A stretch of 53,903 nucleotides of DNA from assembly GCA_902785605.1 (NCBI GenBank), contig CACZZL010000015.1, positions 1 through 53,903 of the forward strand, given 5' to 3'. Below the pieces are notes generated by a model. The model worked only from the letters and a program-made list of their open reading frames with translations, had not been told where the DNA came from and searched no databases. Below are positions 10,301-24,247 of this stretch, in pieces. A program made the position numbers and the translations under genes. How positions within the stretch are numbered: position 1 is the first letter of the stretch; every line of letters starts with the position of its first letter. This DNA comes from an uncultured Bacteroidales bacterium. Its GTDB lineage: Bacteria > Bacteroidota > Bacteroidia > Bacteroidales > Paludibacteraceae.

Positions 10301-11687
10301 TACCATCACCACCGCTGCAGGCGAAGTCATCGCGGTGAGCCGTAAGAACACCCTCAACCTCAAGGACGAGAAGACCGGTGTCGTCCTCGCTACCTTCGAT
10401 ATCCCGTACGCTTCCAAACTCTTCGTCGAGTCCGGCAAAGCATACACCAAGGGTACCAAGGTCTGCGAGTGGGATCCGTACAAGACACCGTTGCTCATCG
10501 AGCAAGACGGTTTCATCAAGTACGAAGATGTCATCGAGGGTATCACCTGTAAGACCGAGACCGATGAGCAAACCGGTAAGAAAGAGGTATCCATCACCGA
10601 GACCAAGGATAAGACCAAGATGCCGCAGGCACATATCGTGGACAAGGATGGTCACATCCTCCGTTCCTACAACTTGCCGGTGAAAGCATCCCTCATGTTC
10701 CCGGATGGTGCCGAAGTACATATCGGTAACGCCCTCTTCTCGATGGCACGCGCAACGAACAGCGGCGGTGATATCACCTCCGGTCTGCCGCGTATCACCG
10801 AGCTCTTTGAGGCACGTAACCCGTCTAATCCGGCTGTCGTAGCCGAGATCGACGGTGAGATCTCGTTCGGTAAGATCAAACGTGGTAACCGTGAGCTGTT
10901 CATCACCTCCAAACTCGGTGAGCAGAAAGCATACCTCATCCCGTTGACCAAGCAGATCCTCGTACAGGAAGGTGACTTCGTACGTGCCGGACATGCCCTG
11001 TCCGACGGTGCCATCACCCCGGATGATATCCTGGCTATCCAGGGTCCGACGGCTGTACAGAACTACATCGTCAACGAGGCACAGGCTGTGTATCGTATGC
11101 AGGGTGTGGAGATCAACGATAAGCACTTCGAGATTATCGTGCGTCAGATGATGCGCAAGGTCGAGATCCTCGAACCGGGTGACACCCGTTACCTCGAGGG
11201 CGATATCGTGGACAAACTCGACTTCCTCGAGGAGAACGATCGTATCTGGGGCCGCAAGGTCGTTACCGATGCCGGCGACTCCGAGGCACTCCACGAGGGT
11301 CAGATCGTTACCGCACGTCGTCTGCACGACGAGAACAGCTCGCTCCGTCGTCGCGATAAGAAACTCGTTAAGGCACGTGATGCAGAGTGCGCTACCGCTA
11401 AACAGATACTCCAGGGTATCACCCGCGCAGCCCTCGGCACCAAGTCCTTCATGTCCGCTGCCTCCTTCCAGGAGACCACCAAGGTGCTCAACGAAGCCGC
11501 TATCCGCGGTAAAGTGGACTACCTCGAGGGCATGAAAGAGAACGTCATCTGCGGTAACCTCATCCCGGCCGGTACCGGTCTGCGTGAGTTCAGCAAGATC
11601 GCTGTTCATAACCAAGAAGAGTACGCCGCCATCCAAGCTGCCCGTGAGGCAGCCGAGGCCGCTCTGAACGGTGAAGATCAGTTCTGA
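7395..11687 (+). CDS. rpoC: RNA polymerase beta' subunit
   Basis: RpoC carries the catalytic magnesium loop of RNA polymerase. The 1430-residue product starts [20 protein letters not shown]. It has the N-terminal zinc site (CHCGKYKR...CERCG near residues 66-85), the catalytic loop [12 protein letters not shown] near residues 481-492, the second zinc cysteines ([13 protein letters not shown]), and the trigger-loop region [17 protein letters not shown]. It ends AALNGEDQF. Length is normal for Bacteroidales and no frame break is visible, in contrast with rpoB. A terminator follows directly. Confidence 0.98.
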   Translation: MAFKQENKKTGFTKISIGLASPDEIMQISSGEVLKPETINYRTYKPERDGLFCERIFGPTKDYECHCGKYKRIRYKGIVCERCGVEVTEKKVRRERMGHIKLVVPVAHIWYLRSLPSKMAALLGIPTKKLETVIYYEKYLVVRAGALDGQEIGEKHETDKNRLPIEDKMLLDEDQYQQVMAIMPEGNDLLEDTDPNKVIIKMGAEAVYDLLANLDLDALSYELRATADKSSSVQRRQEALKRLQVVEAFRASNGKNRPEWMILQAIPVTPPELRPLVPLDGGRFATSDLNDLYRRVIIRNNRLKRLVEIKAPDVILRNEKRMLQEAVDSLFDNSRKTTAMKSEANRPLKSLSDSLKGKQGRFRQNLLGKRVDYSARSVIVVGPELKMHECGLPKEMAAELYKPFIIRKLIERGIVKTVKSAKKIIDRREPVIYEILEHVMEGHPVLLNRAPTLHRHGILAFQPKMIEGKAIQLHPLACAGFNADFDGDQMAVHLPLSNEAILEAQLLMLGSHNILDPANGNPITVPSQDMILGLYYITKEREGVRGEGLVFYSEEEALIALNEGRCDIHAKVKVRVNGELIETTPGRVIVNQYVPAEIGYQNALMKKGAVKSIISKVIKTCGVARAAQFLDDIKDLGYYRAFRGGLSFNLNDILIPEEKKALIDKGNEAVDNINMLYSIGEFSDDQRYRQTVDTWKNIDEELKTILMKHMKEANQGFNSVYMMMDSGARGNEQQIKQLAGIRGIMAKPLKAGATDTRPEIENPVLANFKEGMSVLEYFISTHGARKGLADTALKTADAGYLTRRLVDVSHDVIINEEDCGTLRGLTARAIKDANGHVIASLTLRILGRVSVHDIHDNEGNLIVASGEEIREPQCEAIEAAGIEEVEIRSVLTCESKHGVCAKCYGRNLASRKMVQKGEAVGVIAAQAIGEPGTQLTLRTFHSGGLAGGAAAQGTYELTRDGVVEIEDLRTITTAAGEVIAVSRKNTLNLKDEKTGVVLATFDIPYASKLFVESGKAYTKGTKVCEWDPYKTPLLIEQDGFIKYEDVIEGITCKTETDEQTGKKEVSITETKDKTKMPQAHIVDKDGHILRSYNLPVKASLMFPDGAEVHIGNALFSMARATNSGGDITSGLPRITELFEARNPSNPAVVAEIDGEISFGKIKRGNRELFITSKLGEQKAYLIPLTKQILVQEGDFVRAGHALSDGAITPDDILAIQGPTAVQNYIVNEAQAVYRMQGVEINDKHFEIIVRQMMRKVEILEPGDTRYLEGDIVDKLDFLEENDRIWGRKVVTDAGDSEALHEGQIVTARRLHDENSSLRRRDKKLVKARDAECATAKQILQGITRAALGTKSFMSAASFQETTKVLNEAAIRGKVDYLEGMKENVICGNLIPAGTGLREFSKIAVHNQEEYAAIQAAREAAEAALNGEDQF

Positions 11688-11703
11688 TAACATCCTATGC
11701 AAT

Positions 11704-11773
11704 GAAAGGAAGCCCTTCGGGGCTTTCTTTTTTTTTCGGGGGTTTCTTTTTTTTTCGGGGGTTTCTTTTTTTT
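11704..11773 (+). terminator. rpoC terminator followed by a 19-bp tandem repeat
   Basis: GAAGCCC-TTCG-GGGCTTTC followed by nine T residues is a classic intrinsic terminator for the rpoBC operon. The terminator tail is then repeated: the 19-bp unit TTTC-T9-CGGGGG occurs at 11724-11742 and 11743-11761, with a third partial copy from 11762. The strand stays pyrimidine-rich to about 11890. Confidence 0.85.
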
Positions 11774-11800
11774 CTTCTTCTCTCTTTTTGCCCCAAGGAG

Positions 11801-11996
11801 CGGATTGGCGTTAGGCAGATCAGCCAATCCGTTTCCTCGCTTCTAATCGCATTTCGCCTCTCTCTGCCTTATCCTCTCTGCTTTCCTCTCTTTCGGCTGT
11901 TTACATTGATTTCATCAATGTGAGGTTTCTTTTGGCAGTTTAGGGTAGATACGCTGTGCGTTCTATTTCTTCTTTTTCAGGCGCATCGGATGCGCC
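11801..11996. other. Three short perfect hairpins in the rpoC-regulator spacer
   Basis: The 400-bp gap after rpoC holds three inverted repeats. CGGATTGGC/GCCAATCCG is at 11801-11809 and 11823-11831. ACATTGAT/ATCAATGT is at 11903-11910 and 11914-11921. GGCGCAT/ATGCGCC is at 11980-11986 and 11990-11996. None is followed by a strong T run. No conserved reading frame is evident between them. Confidence 0.55.
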
Positions 11997-12061
11997 GCTA
12001 TTGGTATTTCAGCGAATTGCTGTATCAATTTTCGCGAATATGGCGACAATCCGCAAATAAA

Positions 12062-12093
12062 TTTGCATATATCAAAATTTTTCACTATCTTTG
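12062..12093 (+). promoter_or_regulatory. Promoter of the SusR-like regulator
   Basis: TTTG (12062-12065, part of TTTGCATAT) and TATCTTTG (12086-12093) are separated by exactly 20 nt. This matches the Bacteroidota primary-sigma consensus TTTG / TAnnTTTG. Transcription would start near 12098, about 20 nt before the ATG at 12118. Confidence 0.85.
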
Positions 12094-12117
12094 CACTCGA
12101 TTAGGATACAATGTTAT

Positions 12118-13578
12118 ATGCTTCACACCCGATTTTCCATATTTGTCATCCTTCCGGCATTGTTTTTTATGCTGCCTGCATGCAATAGCCAGCGTGGTGC
12201 AGACGAAACTCTGTTGCGTGAGTTAGACCATTGTATCAAGGAGCGTACCACCTATTACGAAGCGCGTGAGCATCAGACGGACTCGTTACATGCATTACTT
12301 AATGACTCGCTGTCGCATACCGAACGGTTTGAGATTTACGGCCGTTTGATTGAGGTCTATCGTTCATATAATCTAGATTCTCAATTGTATTATGCCGAGA
12401 AGCGTCTGGACATGGCGCAGACTCCTTTTGAGAAGCAAGTATCACTACTCAATTACTCTGAGGTTTTGATGCGTAGTGGTATGTACCATGAGACACTGGT
12501 ATATATGGACTCAGCTCTGCAGCAACAGCCGTTGGATCCTGTCTTGGAGCCGTACTATAGCCATCTGCGCCGCACCCTATTCGGCCTCATGAAAGATTTT
12601 GCCGTCACCAATAGGGAACGACAGACTTATCACGAGATCACACAGCAGTACCGAGAGGAGATGATGGCGGTGCATCCTGCCGGTTCGTTCTTGCACGAAC
12701 TGGTACGCGCAGATTACCTATATGAGGAGCAGTTATACGATAGTGCTCTGCAGGTGTTAGAAACCTATGAACAAGCCAACCGCGTGGAAGGTCAATACGA
12801 GGAACCGGTCTTTGCGTTCACTCGTGCGCAGATTTATCGGGCTATGGGCAATCGAGACCAAGCGCGGCATTATTTGGCTATTTCTGCTATAGCGGATTTA
12901 CGTAACTCCGTTCGTGAGTACATCGCATTGCGTGAGTTAGCGGTATTATTGTACGAAGAAGGAGATGTTTCGCGCGCGTATAATTATATGGTATGTGCTA
13001 CCCAAGATGCTATGGCGGGAAGTGAACGCGTGCGATCTATCGAGACCAGTACCGCCTATCCGGTGGTGCAAGAGGCCTATATGCAGCAGGTTCGTCGTCG
13101 GCAGTACTGGATGATGGCTATGATTGCCAGTGTGCTCGTCCTATTAGGTTTGCTCACCTCTTTCCTTCTCTACATCAATCGCAAACATCGTCAATTGGCG
13201 CACCTCAATGAACGCTTGGCGCAAAGTAATGAGGATCTTCGTAGAAGTAACCATATTAAATCGGTTTACGTAAGACGGTTTATGAAGATAACGACTATCG
13301 AAGATTTTGACGATGCTTTCTTGGAGTTGTTCCCGGACTTTGTGGCGCAAGTTAAAGCGTTGCTGGTGCCGGAAGCTGAATTGCGTATCAAACCCAAAGA
13401 GCGTTTGAATACCGATTTTCGCGTGTTGGCACTCATCTATTTGGGTATTACCGATAGTAAACAAATTGCAGAGATTCTGCGTTATTCGCTTCCTACTATT
13501 TATAATAGCCGCACGCACATGCGCAACCTCGCCAAGGAAGATAGAGAGCATTTTGAAGAAAAAGTAGCTGCTTTATAG
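12118..13578 (+). CDS. SusR-like TPR/DUF6377-type membrane regulator
   Basis: Likely senses glycan breakdown products in the periplasm and activates the adjacent susCD operon. The 486-residue product has a lipoprotein-like signal (LPACNSQ), a helical TPR-like region (about 25-325), one membrane helix (about 330-352, SVLVLLGLLTSFLLYINR), a basic coiled stretch, and a C-terminal helix-turn-helix (about 430-465, GITDSKQIAEILRYSLPTIY). This layout matches regulators next to susCD genes in Bacteroides, for which SusR is the type; I infer rather than prove membership. I chose ATG 12118 over upstream TTG 12091 because the latter lies inside the promoter -7 box. A terminator separates it from susC, so it is transcribed independently. 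Confidence 0.8.
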   Translation: MLHTRFSIFVILPALFFMLPACNSQRGADETLLRELDHCIKERTTYYEAREHQTDSLHALLNDSLSHTERFEIYGRLIEVYRSYNLDSQLYYAEKRLDMAQTPFEKQVSLLNYSEVLMRSGMYHETLVYMDSALQQQPLDPVLEPYYSHLRRTLFGLMKDFAVTNRERQTYHEITQQYREEMMAVHPAGSFLHELVRADYLYEEQLYDSALQVLETYEQANRVEGQYEEPVFAFTRAQIYRAMGNRDQARHYLAISAIADLRNSVREYIALRELAVLLYEEGDVSRAYNYMVCATQDAMAGSERVRSIETSTAYPVVQEAYMQQVRRRQYWMMAMIASVLVLLGLLTSFLLYINRKHRQLAHLNERLAQSNEDLRRSNHIKSVYVRRFMKITTIEDFDDAFLELFPDFVAQVKALLVPEAELRIKPKERLNTDFRVLALIYLGITDSKQIAEILRYSLPTIYNSRTHMRNLAKEDREHFEEKVAAL

Positions 13579-13587
13579 GCTGATAAT

Positions 13588-13676
13588 TCACTACTTTTCT
13601 TGCGTAAGTAAAATTGAGCTATATCGCTGTAAATAAGCGGTATGGCTTTTTTTATATCCCAAAAATCACTACTTTT
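13588..13676. promoter_or_regulatory. Paired direct repeat TCACTACTTTT upstream of susC
   Basis: TCACTACTTTT occurs at 13588-13598 and again at 13666-13676, 78 bp apart, on either side of the terminator. The second copy ends 12 bp upstream of the susC -33 element. This is where an activator such as the adjacent SusR-like protein would bind. It is a candidate operator only. Confidence 0.45.
13617..13653 (+). terminator. Terminator of the SusR-like gene
   Basis: AGCTATATCGCT (13617-13628) pairs with AGCGGTATGGCT (13636-13647), 12 pairs including two G-U, with the 7-nt loop GTAAATA and a T run to 13653. It separates the regulator from the susC operon. Confidence 0.85.
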
Positions 13677-13688
13677 TTGGATCGTTTA

Positions 13689-13719
13689 TTGCGTATGTGT
13701 GAGAAAAACTGTAATTTTG
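13689..13719 (+). promoter_or_regulatory. Promoter of the susCDE-GH66-GH97 operon
   Basis: TTG (13689-13691) and TAATTTTG (13712-13719) are spaced by 20 nt, fitting the Bacteroidota consensus. The -33 element is weak, as expected for an activator-dependent promoter. The leader to the susC ATG is about 28 nt. Confidence 0.75.
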
Positions 13720-13751
13720 CATCGCAAAACGAACTTAACATTAATCTGCCT

Positions 13752-16721
13752 ATGAATAAACGATTTTTATTTTTCGCGATTCTTCTGTTACAGTTGATAG
13801 CACTTCCTCTTGCAGCGCAAGTGAATGGCGTAATCGTGGATGAATCCGGTGAACCCGTCATTGGTGCCAGCATTCTGGAAAAAGGAACCACCAATGGTAC
13901 TATCACGGATTTTGACGGTAACTTCACGTTGCAAGTAGACGAAGGTGCTATGCTAGAAATTAGTTATGTAGGCTATGCTTCGCAGACCCTTCCGGCTGCT
14001 GCCAACATGAATGTGGTACTCAAAGAGGACACTGAAGTGCTCGAAGAAGTAGTCGTAGTGGGTTATGGCGTGCAGAAGAAGAGTGACCTCACCGGATCTA
14101 TCGCTCAAGTGAATGACAAGGACCTGCAAAAAATGCCGGCTCCTTCTATTGGCGCAGCGCTCGAAGGACGTGCAGCGGGTCTGCAAGTAACGGGTTCAGG
14201 TGCGCCGGGTAGTAATGTCAGTCTTAATATCCGCGGTGTGGGTTCTATCAACAATTCTCAACCGCTGATAGTCATCGACGGTGTACCTACCGATGTACCG
14301 CTGAATATGATCAATATGGACGACGTTGCCAGCATCGATGTGCTCAAAGATGCGTCCGCTACAGCCATTTATGGCTCGCGCGGAGCGTATGGTGTCGTCA
14401 TCATCACTACCAAGAAAGGCGAGAACGAGAAGGGGCATATCAGCCTTAAGGGATCGTTCGGTTTTGACCAGATTCAGCGTACCTTACCGCTATTGAATGC
14501 CAGCCAGTTTGCTTCATTGCATAACGAGATGATGGCGGCTGCAGGGCAACCCCAATACACGGCTTTTGCAGACCCCACCGCATTGGGAGCCGGAACCGAT
14601 TGGATGAGCCAATTGTGGCAGTTCGCTCCGACGCAGAACTATAGTCTCAGCTATTCAGGAGGTACGCAGAAGTCCAATTTCTATGTATCCGGTGCGTACT
14701 TTGACCAAAAAGGTATTATCAAGACTACGGACTACAAGCGTATTACGCTGCAGTTCAACCACGATACGCAACTCTTCAACTGGTTGCGATTTGGTCATAA
14801 ACTTAGTCTCAATCACGACATCAAGTCCTCAGGAGAATACAACATCCAGAATACCATGCGCGCGTTACCTACGCAGGTAATCAAAAATGAGGATGGTACG
14901 TGGGCAGGTCCTACCGGACTGGCCATGTATGTAGGTGACATCACCAACCCGATTGGCAAGATGATGGAGAACAGCAGTGTCACCAAGGGTTACAACCTGC
15001 TTGGTAACATCTACGCGGAGATTAAGCCTTTGGACTGGCTCATTTTCAAGACCACTTTTGGTATGCAAGTCATGTATTGGGACACTGAAGGATGGTCTCC
15101 TGCCTATGATTGGAAACCTATTGCACAACCGGAAAGTCAAGTCAGCCATTCGTTCGACAAGAGCATCACGTGGCTTTGGGATAACACTCTCTCTTTTGTC
15201 AAGACTTTTAAGCAGAAACACTCCTTCACCGCCATGATCGGTTCGTCCATGCAGGCGAATAACTACGAGTACATGGCAGGTGCTGTACAGGGTTTCATCT
15301 CCGAGGAGGCTAAACAACTCAGTAACGGTCTGCTCGAACCGACTTTGAGCGGCAACAAGTCCGATTGGGCGCTGCTCTCTTTCATGAGCCGTGTCACCTA
15401 TGGCTACGATAACCGCTATTTGATTACGGCCACCTTCCGCGCCGACGGTTCGAGCCGTTTCGCGAAGAAGAACCGTTGGGGGTACTTCCCATCCGTGGCA
15501 GTCGCATGGCGTATGAGTGAGGAGCATTGGTTTGAGAAGACCTTCTGGCTCACGGACCTCAAACTGCGTGCCGGTTACGGTCTGACAGGTAACCAGGCGT
15601 CAGTCGGTAACTACGCATACGCATCGCAGTTACAAACCGTCCAGTACGTCTTCGGAGGCACGCAGGTCGCCGGTCTTGCTCCGTGGGTACTGCCTAACCC
15701 CAATGTCCGTTGGGAAACCGTAGAGCAATACAATGTAGGTTTAGACTTGGCGCTCTTCGACCAGCGTCTGCATGCTACTATCGATGGCTACATCAAGAAC
15801 ACCAACGACATGCTCGTGCCGATGTCTGTACCTATCAGTAGCGGTTATTCAGACGAAGCTGTACCGAGCATCAATGCAGGTCGTATGCGGAACATGGGTA
15901 TTGAGGTGAGTCTCAACAGCGTGAACATTAAGAAAACCAATTTTACATGGACTACCACCGTCAATTTTGCGTATAACCACAACCGCATTCTCTCGCTCAA
16001 CGATGATGTGCCGATGTATTTCGATTGTAACATCCATGCGGTGGGTTACCCCGTGGCAGCTTTCTATGGCTACATGACGGATGGCATCTTCCAGTCGCAG
16101 GAAGAGATAGACAACCATGCTATTCAGACCGTTGGTAGTGATCCTTACACCTCTACTCAACCCGGTGACATCCGTTTCAAAGACCTCAATAACGACGGCG
16201 TCATCAATGAAGATGACCGCACCATCTTAGGTACTCCGACGCCATCATGGACGTTCTCGATGAATAACCGTTTTGAGTTCTACGGCGTGGATGTGGAGAT
16301 TTATCTCCAGGGTGCCGCAGGTAATAAGATCTATAATGGCAACCGTGCGACACTCGAAGCTATGTCGGTGGCGCAGAACCAGATGACGACGGTGCTCGAC
16401 CGTTGGCGTCCGGACTACACCACGGGCACCATGCCGCGTGCGGTCTTCTCGGATCCGAATAAGAACAACCGAACCAGTGATCGCTTCCTGGAAGATGGTG
16501 ATTACCTCCGTCTCAAGAGCATCACCGTCGGTTATACGCTGCCCAAACACCTGACCAGGAAAGCGCTCATGGAGGAGGTACGTTTCTCCGTATCGGGACA
16601 GAACCTGTACACGCTCACACGTTACACCGGTCTCGATCCGGAAGTGGGCGGCTCCGGTATTGACAGCAATGTCTATCCGCTGACTCGTAACTTCACCTTT
16701 GGTTTGAATATAACATTCTAA
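13752..16721 (+). CDS. SusC-family TonB-dependent oligosaccharide transporter
   Basis: Outer-membrane beta-barrel that imports oligosaccharides captured with its SusD lid, powered by TonB. The 989-residue product has a signal peptide (MNKRFLFFAILLLQLIALPL-AAQ), an N-terminal carboxypeptidase-regulatory-like domain (about 24-105, GVIVDESGEPVIGASILEKG), the SusC hallmark EVVVVGYGVQKKSDLTGSI near residue 100, a plug domain with IRGVGSINNSQPLIVIDGVP, then the barrel, ending NFTFGLNITF. I chose ATG 13752 over 13614 because it is downstream of the promoter and begins a clean signal peptide. It overlaps the susD start by one base (TAATG), so the two are translationally coupled. Confidence 0.95.
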   Translation: MNKRFLFFAILLLQLIALPLAAQVNGVIVDESGEPVIGASILEKGTTNGTITDFDGNFTLQVDEGAMLEISYVGYASQTLPAAANMNVVLKEDTEVLEEVVVVGYGVQKKSDLTGSIAQVNDKDLQKMPAPSIGAALEGRAAGLQVTGSGAPGSNVSLNIRGVGSINNSQPLIVIDGVPTDVPLNMINMDDVASIDVLKDASATAIYGSRGAYGVVIITTKKGENEKGHISLKGSFGFDQIQRTLPLLNASQFASLHNEMMAAAGQPQYTAFADPTALGAGTDWMSQLWQFAPTQNYSLSYSGGTQKSNFYVSGAYFDQKGIIKTTDYKRITLQFNHDTQLFNWLRFGHKLSLNHDIKSSGEYNIQNTMRALPTQVIKNEDGTWAGPTGLAMYVGDITNPIGKMMENSSVTKGYNLLGNIYAEIKPLDWLIFKTTFGMQVMYWDTEGWSPAYDWKPIAQPESQVSHSFDKSITWLWDNTLSFVKTFKQKHSFTAMIGSSMQANNYEYMAGAVQGFISEEAKQLSNGLLEPTLSGNKSDWALLSFMSRVTYGYDNRYLITATFRADGSSRFAKKNRWGYFPSVAVAWRMSEEHWFEKTFWLTDLKLRAGYGLTGNQASVGNYAYASQLQTVQYVFGGTQVAGLAPWVLPNPNVRWETVEQYNVGLDLALFDQRLHATIDGYIKNTNDMLVPMSVPISSGYSDEAVPSINAGRMRNMGIEVSLNSVNIKKTNFTWTTTVNFAYNHNRILSLNDDVPMYFDCNIHAVGYPVAAFYGYMTDGIFQSQEEIDNHAIQTVGSDPYTSTQPGDIRFKDLNNDGVINEDDRTILGTPTPSWTFSMNNRFEFYGVDVEIYLQGAAGNKIYNGNRATLEAMSVAQNQMTTVLDRWRPDYTTGTMPRAVFSDPNKNNRTSDRFLEDGDYLRLKSITVGYTLPKHLTRKALMEEVRFSVSGQNLYTLTRYTGLDPEVGGSGIDSNVYPLTRNFTFGLNITF

Positions 16722-18208
16722 TGACTATGAAACGATTAATTGTATATATAGGATTAGCCTTAGTATTCACGGCTTGTAATTTCTTAGACAGACAGCCGTG
16801 GGACTCTGTGGATACCACCAACGGTTTCCAGACCGAGGCGGATGCCATCGCAGCTGTCAATGCCTGCTATCAACCCCTCCAGTGGCCGAAGTTGTATAAC
16901 ATGCGTATATGGACGCTCGACATCATTGCCGGTGAGAGTGTTGTCGGTGCCGGTGGTGGTACAGACGGACTCGAGACCGTCGAGATGGCGAACTTCATCG
17001 CGACCTCTGATAACTTTGCCGCATTGGACCTGTGGCGTGGACCGTCACCCGGTATTCTTCGCTGTAATTTCGTGCTGGCCAACGTGCCACAGATGGATAT
17101 TAACAAGGATTTGCAAGCCCGTTTGCTCGGTGAAGCGCATTTCCTGCGCGCGCATTACTATTTTATATTAGTGCGTCTGTTCGGTGGTGTACCGATGCCT
17201 ACTGAGCCTCTCTCGGCGGACAGCGAGTTGAAGATGCCGCGCGCCTCGGTGGACGAGATCTATACGCTCATCAAAGAGGACCTCAATCAGGCGATTGCCC
17301 TCTTGCCGACACGTAGTAAGTACGGCAGCAAGGACATCGGTCGTGCAACCAAAGAGGCGGCGATGGCGGAACTGGCCCGCGTTTATCTGACCTATCAACC
17401 CGGTCCTGCCGGATATAACGAGGTTGTACGCCTCTGCAGTGAGATAGGAGACATGGGCTACCAACTCGCTACCAACTATGCGGACAACTACAACCCTGCC
17501 AAGCAGAACGGTGTGGAGTCGATCTTTGAAGTGCAATACTACGGCAAGACCAATAAGAACTTCTGGTCGAACGAGAACCAAGCCTCATGGATCAGTACCT
17601 ACCAAGGTCCGCGTAACTCCGGTATGGCTGCCGGTTGCTACGGTTGGAACCAGCCCACCGCGGAGTTCGTCTCCCAATACGAACCCGGTGACAAACGCAA
17701 AGACCTGACCATCTTCTATACCGGATGCCCGACCTTCGACGGCTATACCTACAGCGGCACATGGTCCACTACCGGCTATAACGTCCGTAAGTTCCTGCTC
17801 ACCAAAGCACAATCGCCGGACTATAACACCTCCAATCAAAACTGGATAGTGACCCGCTATGCCGATGTACTGCTTATGAAAGCGGAAGCGCTCAACGAGT
17901 TGGGGCGTACCACCGAAGCCGAAGAACCGCTCTATCAAGTGCGTAAGCGTGCCGGACTGACCAGCCGTGCACAAGTGGAAGGACTTTCGCAGCAACAAAT
18001 GCGGGAGAAAATCATCCACGAGCGTCGTGTCGAATTGGCCTTTGAAGGACACCGTTGGTTCGACATGCTTCGTTACCCGGATAACTACGCACTTACTTTC
18101 TTGCACTCCATCGGAAAGACTTCAGCTACTACCAAGCACCTGCTCTTCCCGATTCCAATGCAGGAACGCGAAGCGAATGAATTATTAACGCAAAACCCAG
18201 GTTGGTAA
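16721..18208 (+). CDS. SusD-family glycan-binding lipoprotein
   Basis: Surface lipoprotein that acts as the lid of the SusC pore and binds glycan. The 495-residue product has a lipobox (LVFTACNF, Cys near 19) followed by LDRQPWDSVD, the N-terminal SusD-like TPR region, and the RagB/SusD C-terminal domain with RRVELAFEGHRWFDMLRY and the terminal ELLTQNPGW typical of the family. The first ATG overlaps the susC stop; an alternative start two codons later (16727) would make little difference. Length and order directly after susC are canonical. Confidence 0.95.
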   Translation: MTMKRLIVYIGLALVFTACNFLDRQPWDSVDTTNGFQTEADAIAAVNACYQPLQWPKLYNMRIWTLDIIAGESVVGAGGGTDGLETVEMANFIATSDNFAALDLWRGPSPGILRCNFVLANVPQMDINKDLQARLLGEAHFLRAHYYFILVRLFGGVPMPTEPLSADSELKMPRASVDEIYTLIKEDLNQAIALLPTRSKYGSKDIGRATKEAAMAELARVYLTYQPGPAGYNEVVRLCSEIGDMGYQLATNYADNYNPAKQNGVESIFEVQYYGKTNKNFWSNENQASWISTYQGPRNSGMAAGCYGWNQPTAEFVSQYEPGDKRKDLTIFYTGCPTFDGYTYSGTWSTTGYNVRKFLLTKAQSPDYNTSNQNWIVTRYADVLLMKAEALNELGRTTEAEEPLYQVRKRAGLTSRAQVEGLSQQQMREKIIHERRVELAFEGHRWFDMLRYPDNYALTFLHSIGKTSATTKHLLFPIPMQEREANELLTQNPGW

Positions 18209-18211
18209 TAT

Positions 18212-19338
18212 ATGAAAGATTTGAGATTTAAGATTTTAGATTTGAGATTTTTTATTCTCATCTCTATTCTCGGCTTTTTCGCTTCCTGCGAGAAACCGGT
18301 TGAACCCACTCCGGATAAACCGCTGTCGCTGACGCTGTCTGCCGACTCCGTTCTGTGTCTGCCCATCTACAAAGATCTGCCTGCCCTTGATTTGGCATGG
18401 ACAGCCGGCTCTAATCACGGCACCGGCTCTGCCATCGCTTATACTATCGAGATGGACACTGTTGGAGCGAATTTCGCAGGCGGACTGAAATGGGAGATTG
18501 GGCGTACTGCTGATCGCACGTTGGTCTTCAGTCATAAGCAGTTAGCGGACACGCTCTCACTTACCTATCCGGATATACCCGAAGGACAATACACACGCTT
18601 CGAATGGCGTGTCAAGGCAGTCGTGCTGCAAACAAAAGAAGAACAAGTTTCGCAACCGGTGGTTGTTTCAATCGCATGGCGGGCGGCTATGCTCACTGAC
18701 CTATATCTCGTCGGGGACGCTACACCTAACGGATGGGACCTCAGCCGCGCCACACCGATGATCATGGATATGAGCAATTTCTCCGTCTTCTCCTGGACCG
18801 GACAGTTGCATAAAGGCGAATTCAAGATGCTGACCTCTACCGAAGACTGGTTGCCGTGCTATGTGCGCGACTCGACGGATGATGGCAAGATGGTCTATCG
18901 TCCAACCGAAGAGACCTATCCGGATATAAAATGGAATAGTACCAAGACCGGTAATTATCGCATCGAAGTGAACGTCGAAGCGCTGACTATCGACATCGAA
19001 TACCTCGGCGGCGAAGCCTATAGCCATGTCTATATGATCGGTGATGCTACGCCGGGCGGATGGAGTTGGGACAATCTCACCGAGATGCAGCACCCCGAGA
19101 CCAATCTCTTCACCTGGGAAGGCAACCTCGGCGCGGGACAGATCAAGTTCCCCACGGAGATCAAGTCCGACTGGTCGGGCGAGATGCTCTATGCGCCGGT
19201 AGCTGACTGCGCTCCTTCGGCGAGCGGCACGTTCGAGGCACGCATCGGTGGTCCCGATAACAAATGGCTCATCTCCAATCCGGGTGAGTACCAGATACGA
19301 ATCAACTTTAATGACACAACCATATCATTCGTAAAACT

Positions 19339-19342
<4 letters not shown>
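18212..19342 (+). CDS. SusE-like outer-membrane starch/glucan-binding lipoprotein
   Basis: Likely a surface glycan-binding protein that assists SusCD. The 376-residue product has a lipobox (GFFASCEKP), a Fn3-like N-terminal SusE domain (about 30-165), then two tandem binding modules. These start TDLYLVGDATPNGWDLS (about 170) and SHVYMIGDATPGGWSWD (about 270), the signature of SusE/SusF C-terminal domains. The signal peptide is encoded by a short-period DNA repeat (AGATTTGAGATTTAAGATTT and variants, 18218-18252), giving MKDLRFKILDLRFFIL. It begins 3 nt after susD and overlaps the GH66 gene by 4 nt (ATGA). Confidence 0.88.
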
Positions 19343-23323
<3,981 letters not shown>

Positions 23324-23345
23324 TTAACTTAAATTTTTTATCATT

Positions 23346-24188
23346 ATGCGTAAGATTTTCTCTTTATTCGTAGCGTTGACGGCTGTAGTCAGCTTGTCCG
23401 CTAAGACTGTTTATCTGAACACTGCCATCTCCAATTGGGCAGATGCCGATGCTGTCACTTTCATCCACGCTTGGGGAGGTGAAGTAACCACCACCAACGT
23501 ACAAATGTTGCCGGTAGAGGAAGGATCTGCTGTCCTCAGTGCCGTATGCGACGACAACAACACTTCTATCGTGTTCGTTCGTATGGCTCCGGGTAGTACC
23601 GAAATCAATTGGGATGACAACTGGGGCAAGACTGGCGACCAGGAAATCCCTGCAGACAAGAACCAATTTACTGTTGTCGGTTGGGTTGGCGAACCGGCAC
23701 TGGCGTATGGACTTTGGGGCACGTACGGCACGCTTCCTACGGTGGCGCTTGTAGGTAATTATGCAGAAGACATGTGGGGTGCTAACGCTACCAACACCAT
23801 GACTCCTGCCAATGACAACGCTACCGCTGCCGTAACGCTCACGCTGGCTGCCGGCACCTATGAGATCAAGGTATGGGTTGACGGTTATTATATGAGTCTC
23901 AACGGCGAAGGCGAATCGCTCTACGGCATCCATCGTGACTGGAATCATGCCGATCATGTGAACCTTGTCAATGACGGCCGTAACTTCCAACTGACTGCCG
24001 ATGTAGCCGGTGACTACACCTTCACGTGGAACTACGCAACTCTGGACTTGGTCGTTACGTTCCCGACGGCAACAGGCATCGAAAATGCCAATGCCAACAC
24101 CAAAGCCGTTAAGCGCATCGTCAACGGTCAACTCGTTATTGAGAAGAACGGTGTCCGCTTTAACGCCATCGGTACAGAGATGAAATAA
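23346..24188 (+). CDS. Secreted beta-rich protein with C-terminal tail motif
   Basis: Function not recognised. The 280-residue product has a signal peptide (MRKIFSLFVALTAVVSLSA) and a region with many aromatic/Asn turns (ISNWADADAVTFIHAWGGEV), then a second unit (TVALVGNYAEDMWGANATN...) resembling SusE/CBM-like beta modules. It closes with TGIENANANTKAVK and the tail RIVNGQLVIEKNGVRFNAIG, shared by three other secreted proteins here. It starts 22 nt after GH97 and a terminator follows, so it is probably the last gene of the dextran operon. A carbohydrate-binding role is an inference from context. Confidence 0.75.
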   Translation: MRKIFSLFVALTAVVSLSAKTVYLNTAISNWADADAVTFIHAWGGEVTTTNVQMLPVEEGSAVLSAVCDDNNTSIVFVRMAPGSTEINWDDNWGKTGDQEIPADKNQFTVVGWVGEPALAYGLWGTYGTLPTVALVGNYAEDMWGANATNTMTPANDNATAAVTLTLAAGTYEIKVWVDGYYMSLNGEGESLYGIHRDWNHADHVNLVNDGRNFQLTADVAGDYTFTWNYATLDLVVTFPTATGIENANANTKAVKRIVNGQLVIEKNGVRFNAIGTEMK

Positions 24189-24194
24189 AAAAAC

Positions 24195-24228
24195 TTACGT
24201 CATTACGTCATTACGTTAGCACGTAATC
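24195..24228. repeat. Short-period repeat TTACGTCA
   Basis: ACTTACGTCATTACGTCATT and ACGTTAGCACGTAA directly after the stop codon form three to four copies of an 8-base unit. It is the same style as the other junction tracts in this window. Confidence 0.6.
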
Positions 24229-24247
24229 CCGTTTAATGACATCCCGG

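Noticed and set aside
8973-11702. 909-codon open frame antisense to rpoC
   Set aside because: Same explanation: it mirrors the biased codons of rpoC, has no recognisable domain and runs across the rpoC terminator.
12091-12117. TTG start for the SusR-like regulator
   Set aside because: It lies within the -7 element, upstream of the expected transcription start. ATG 12118 gives a proper lipoprotein signal.
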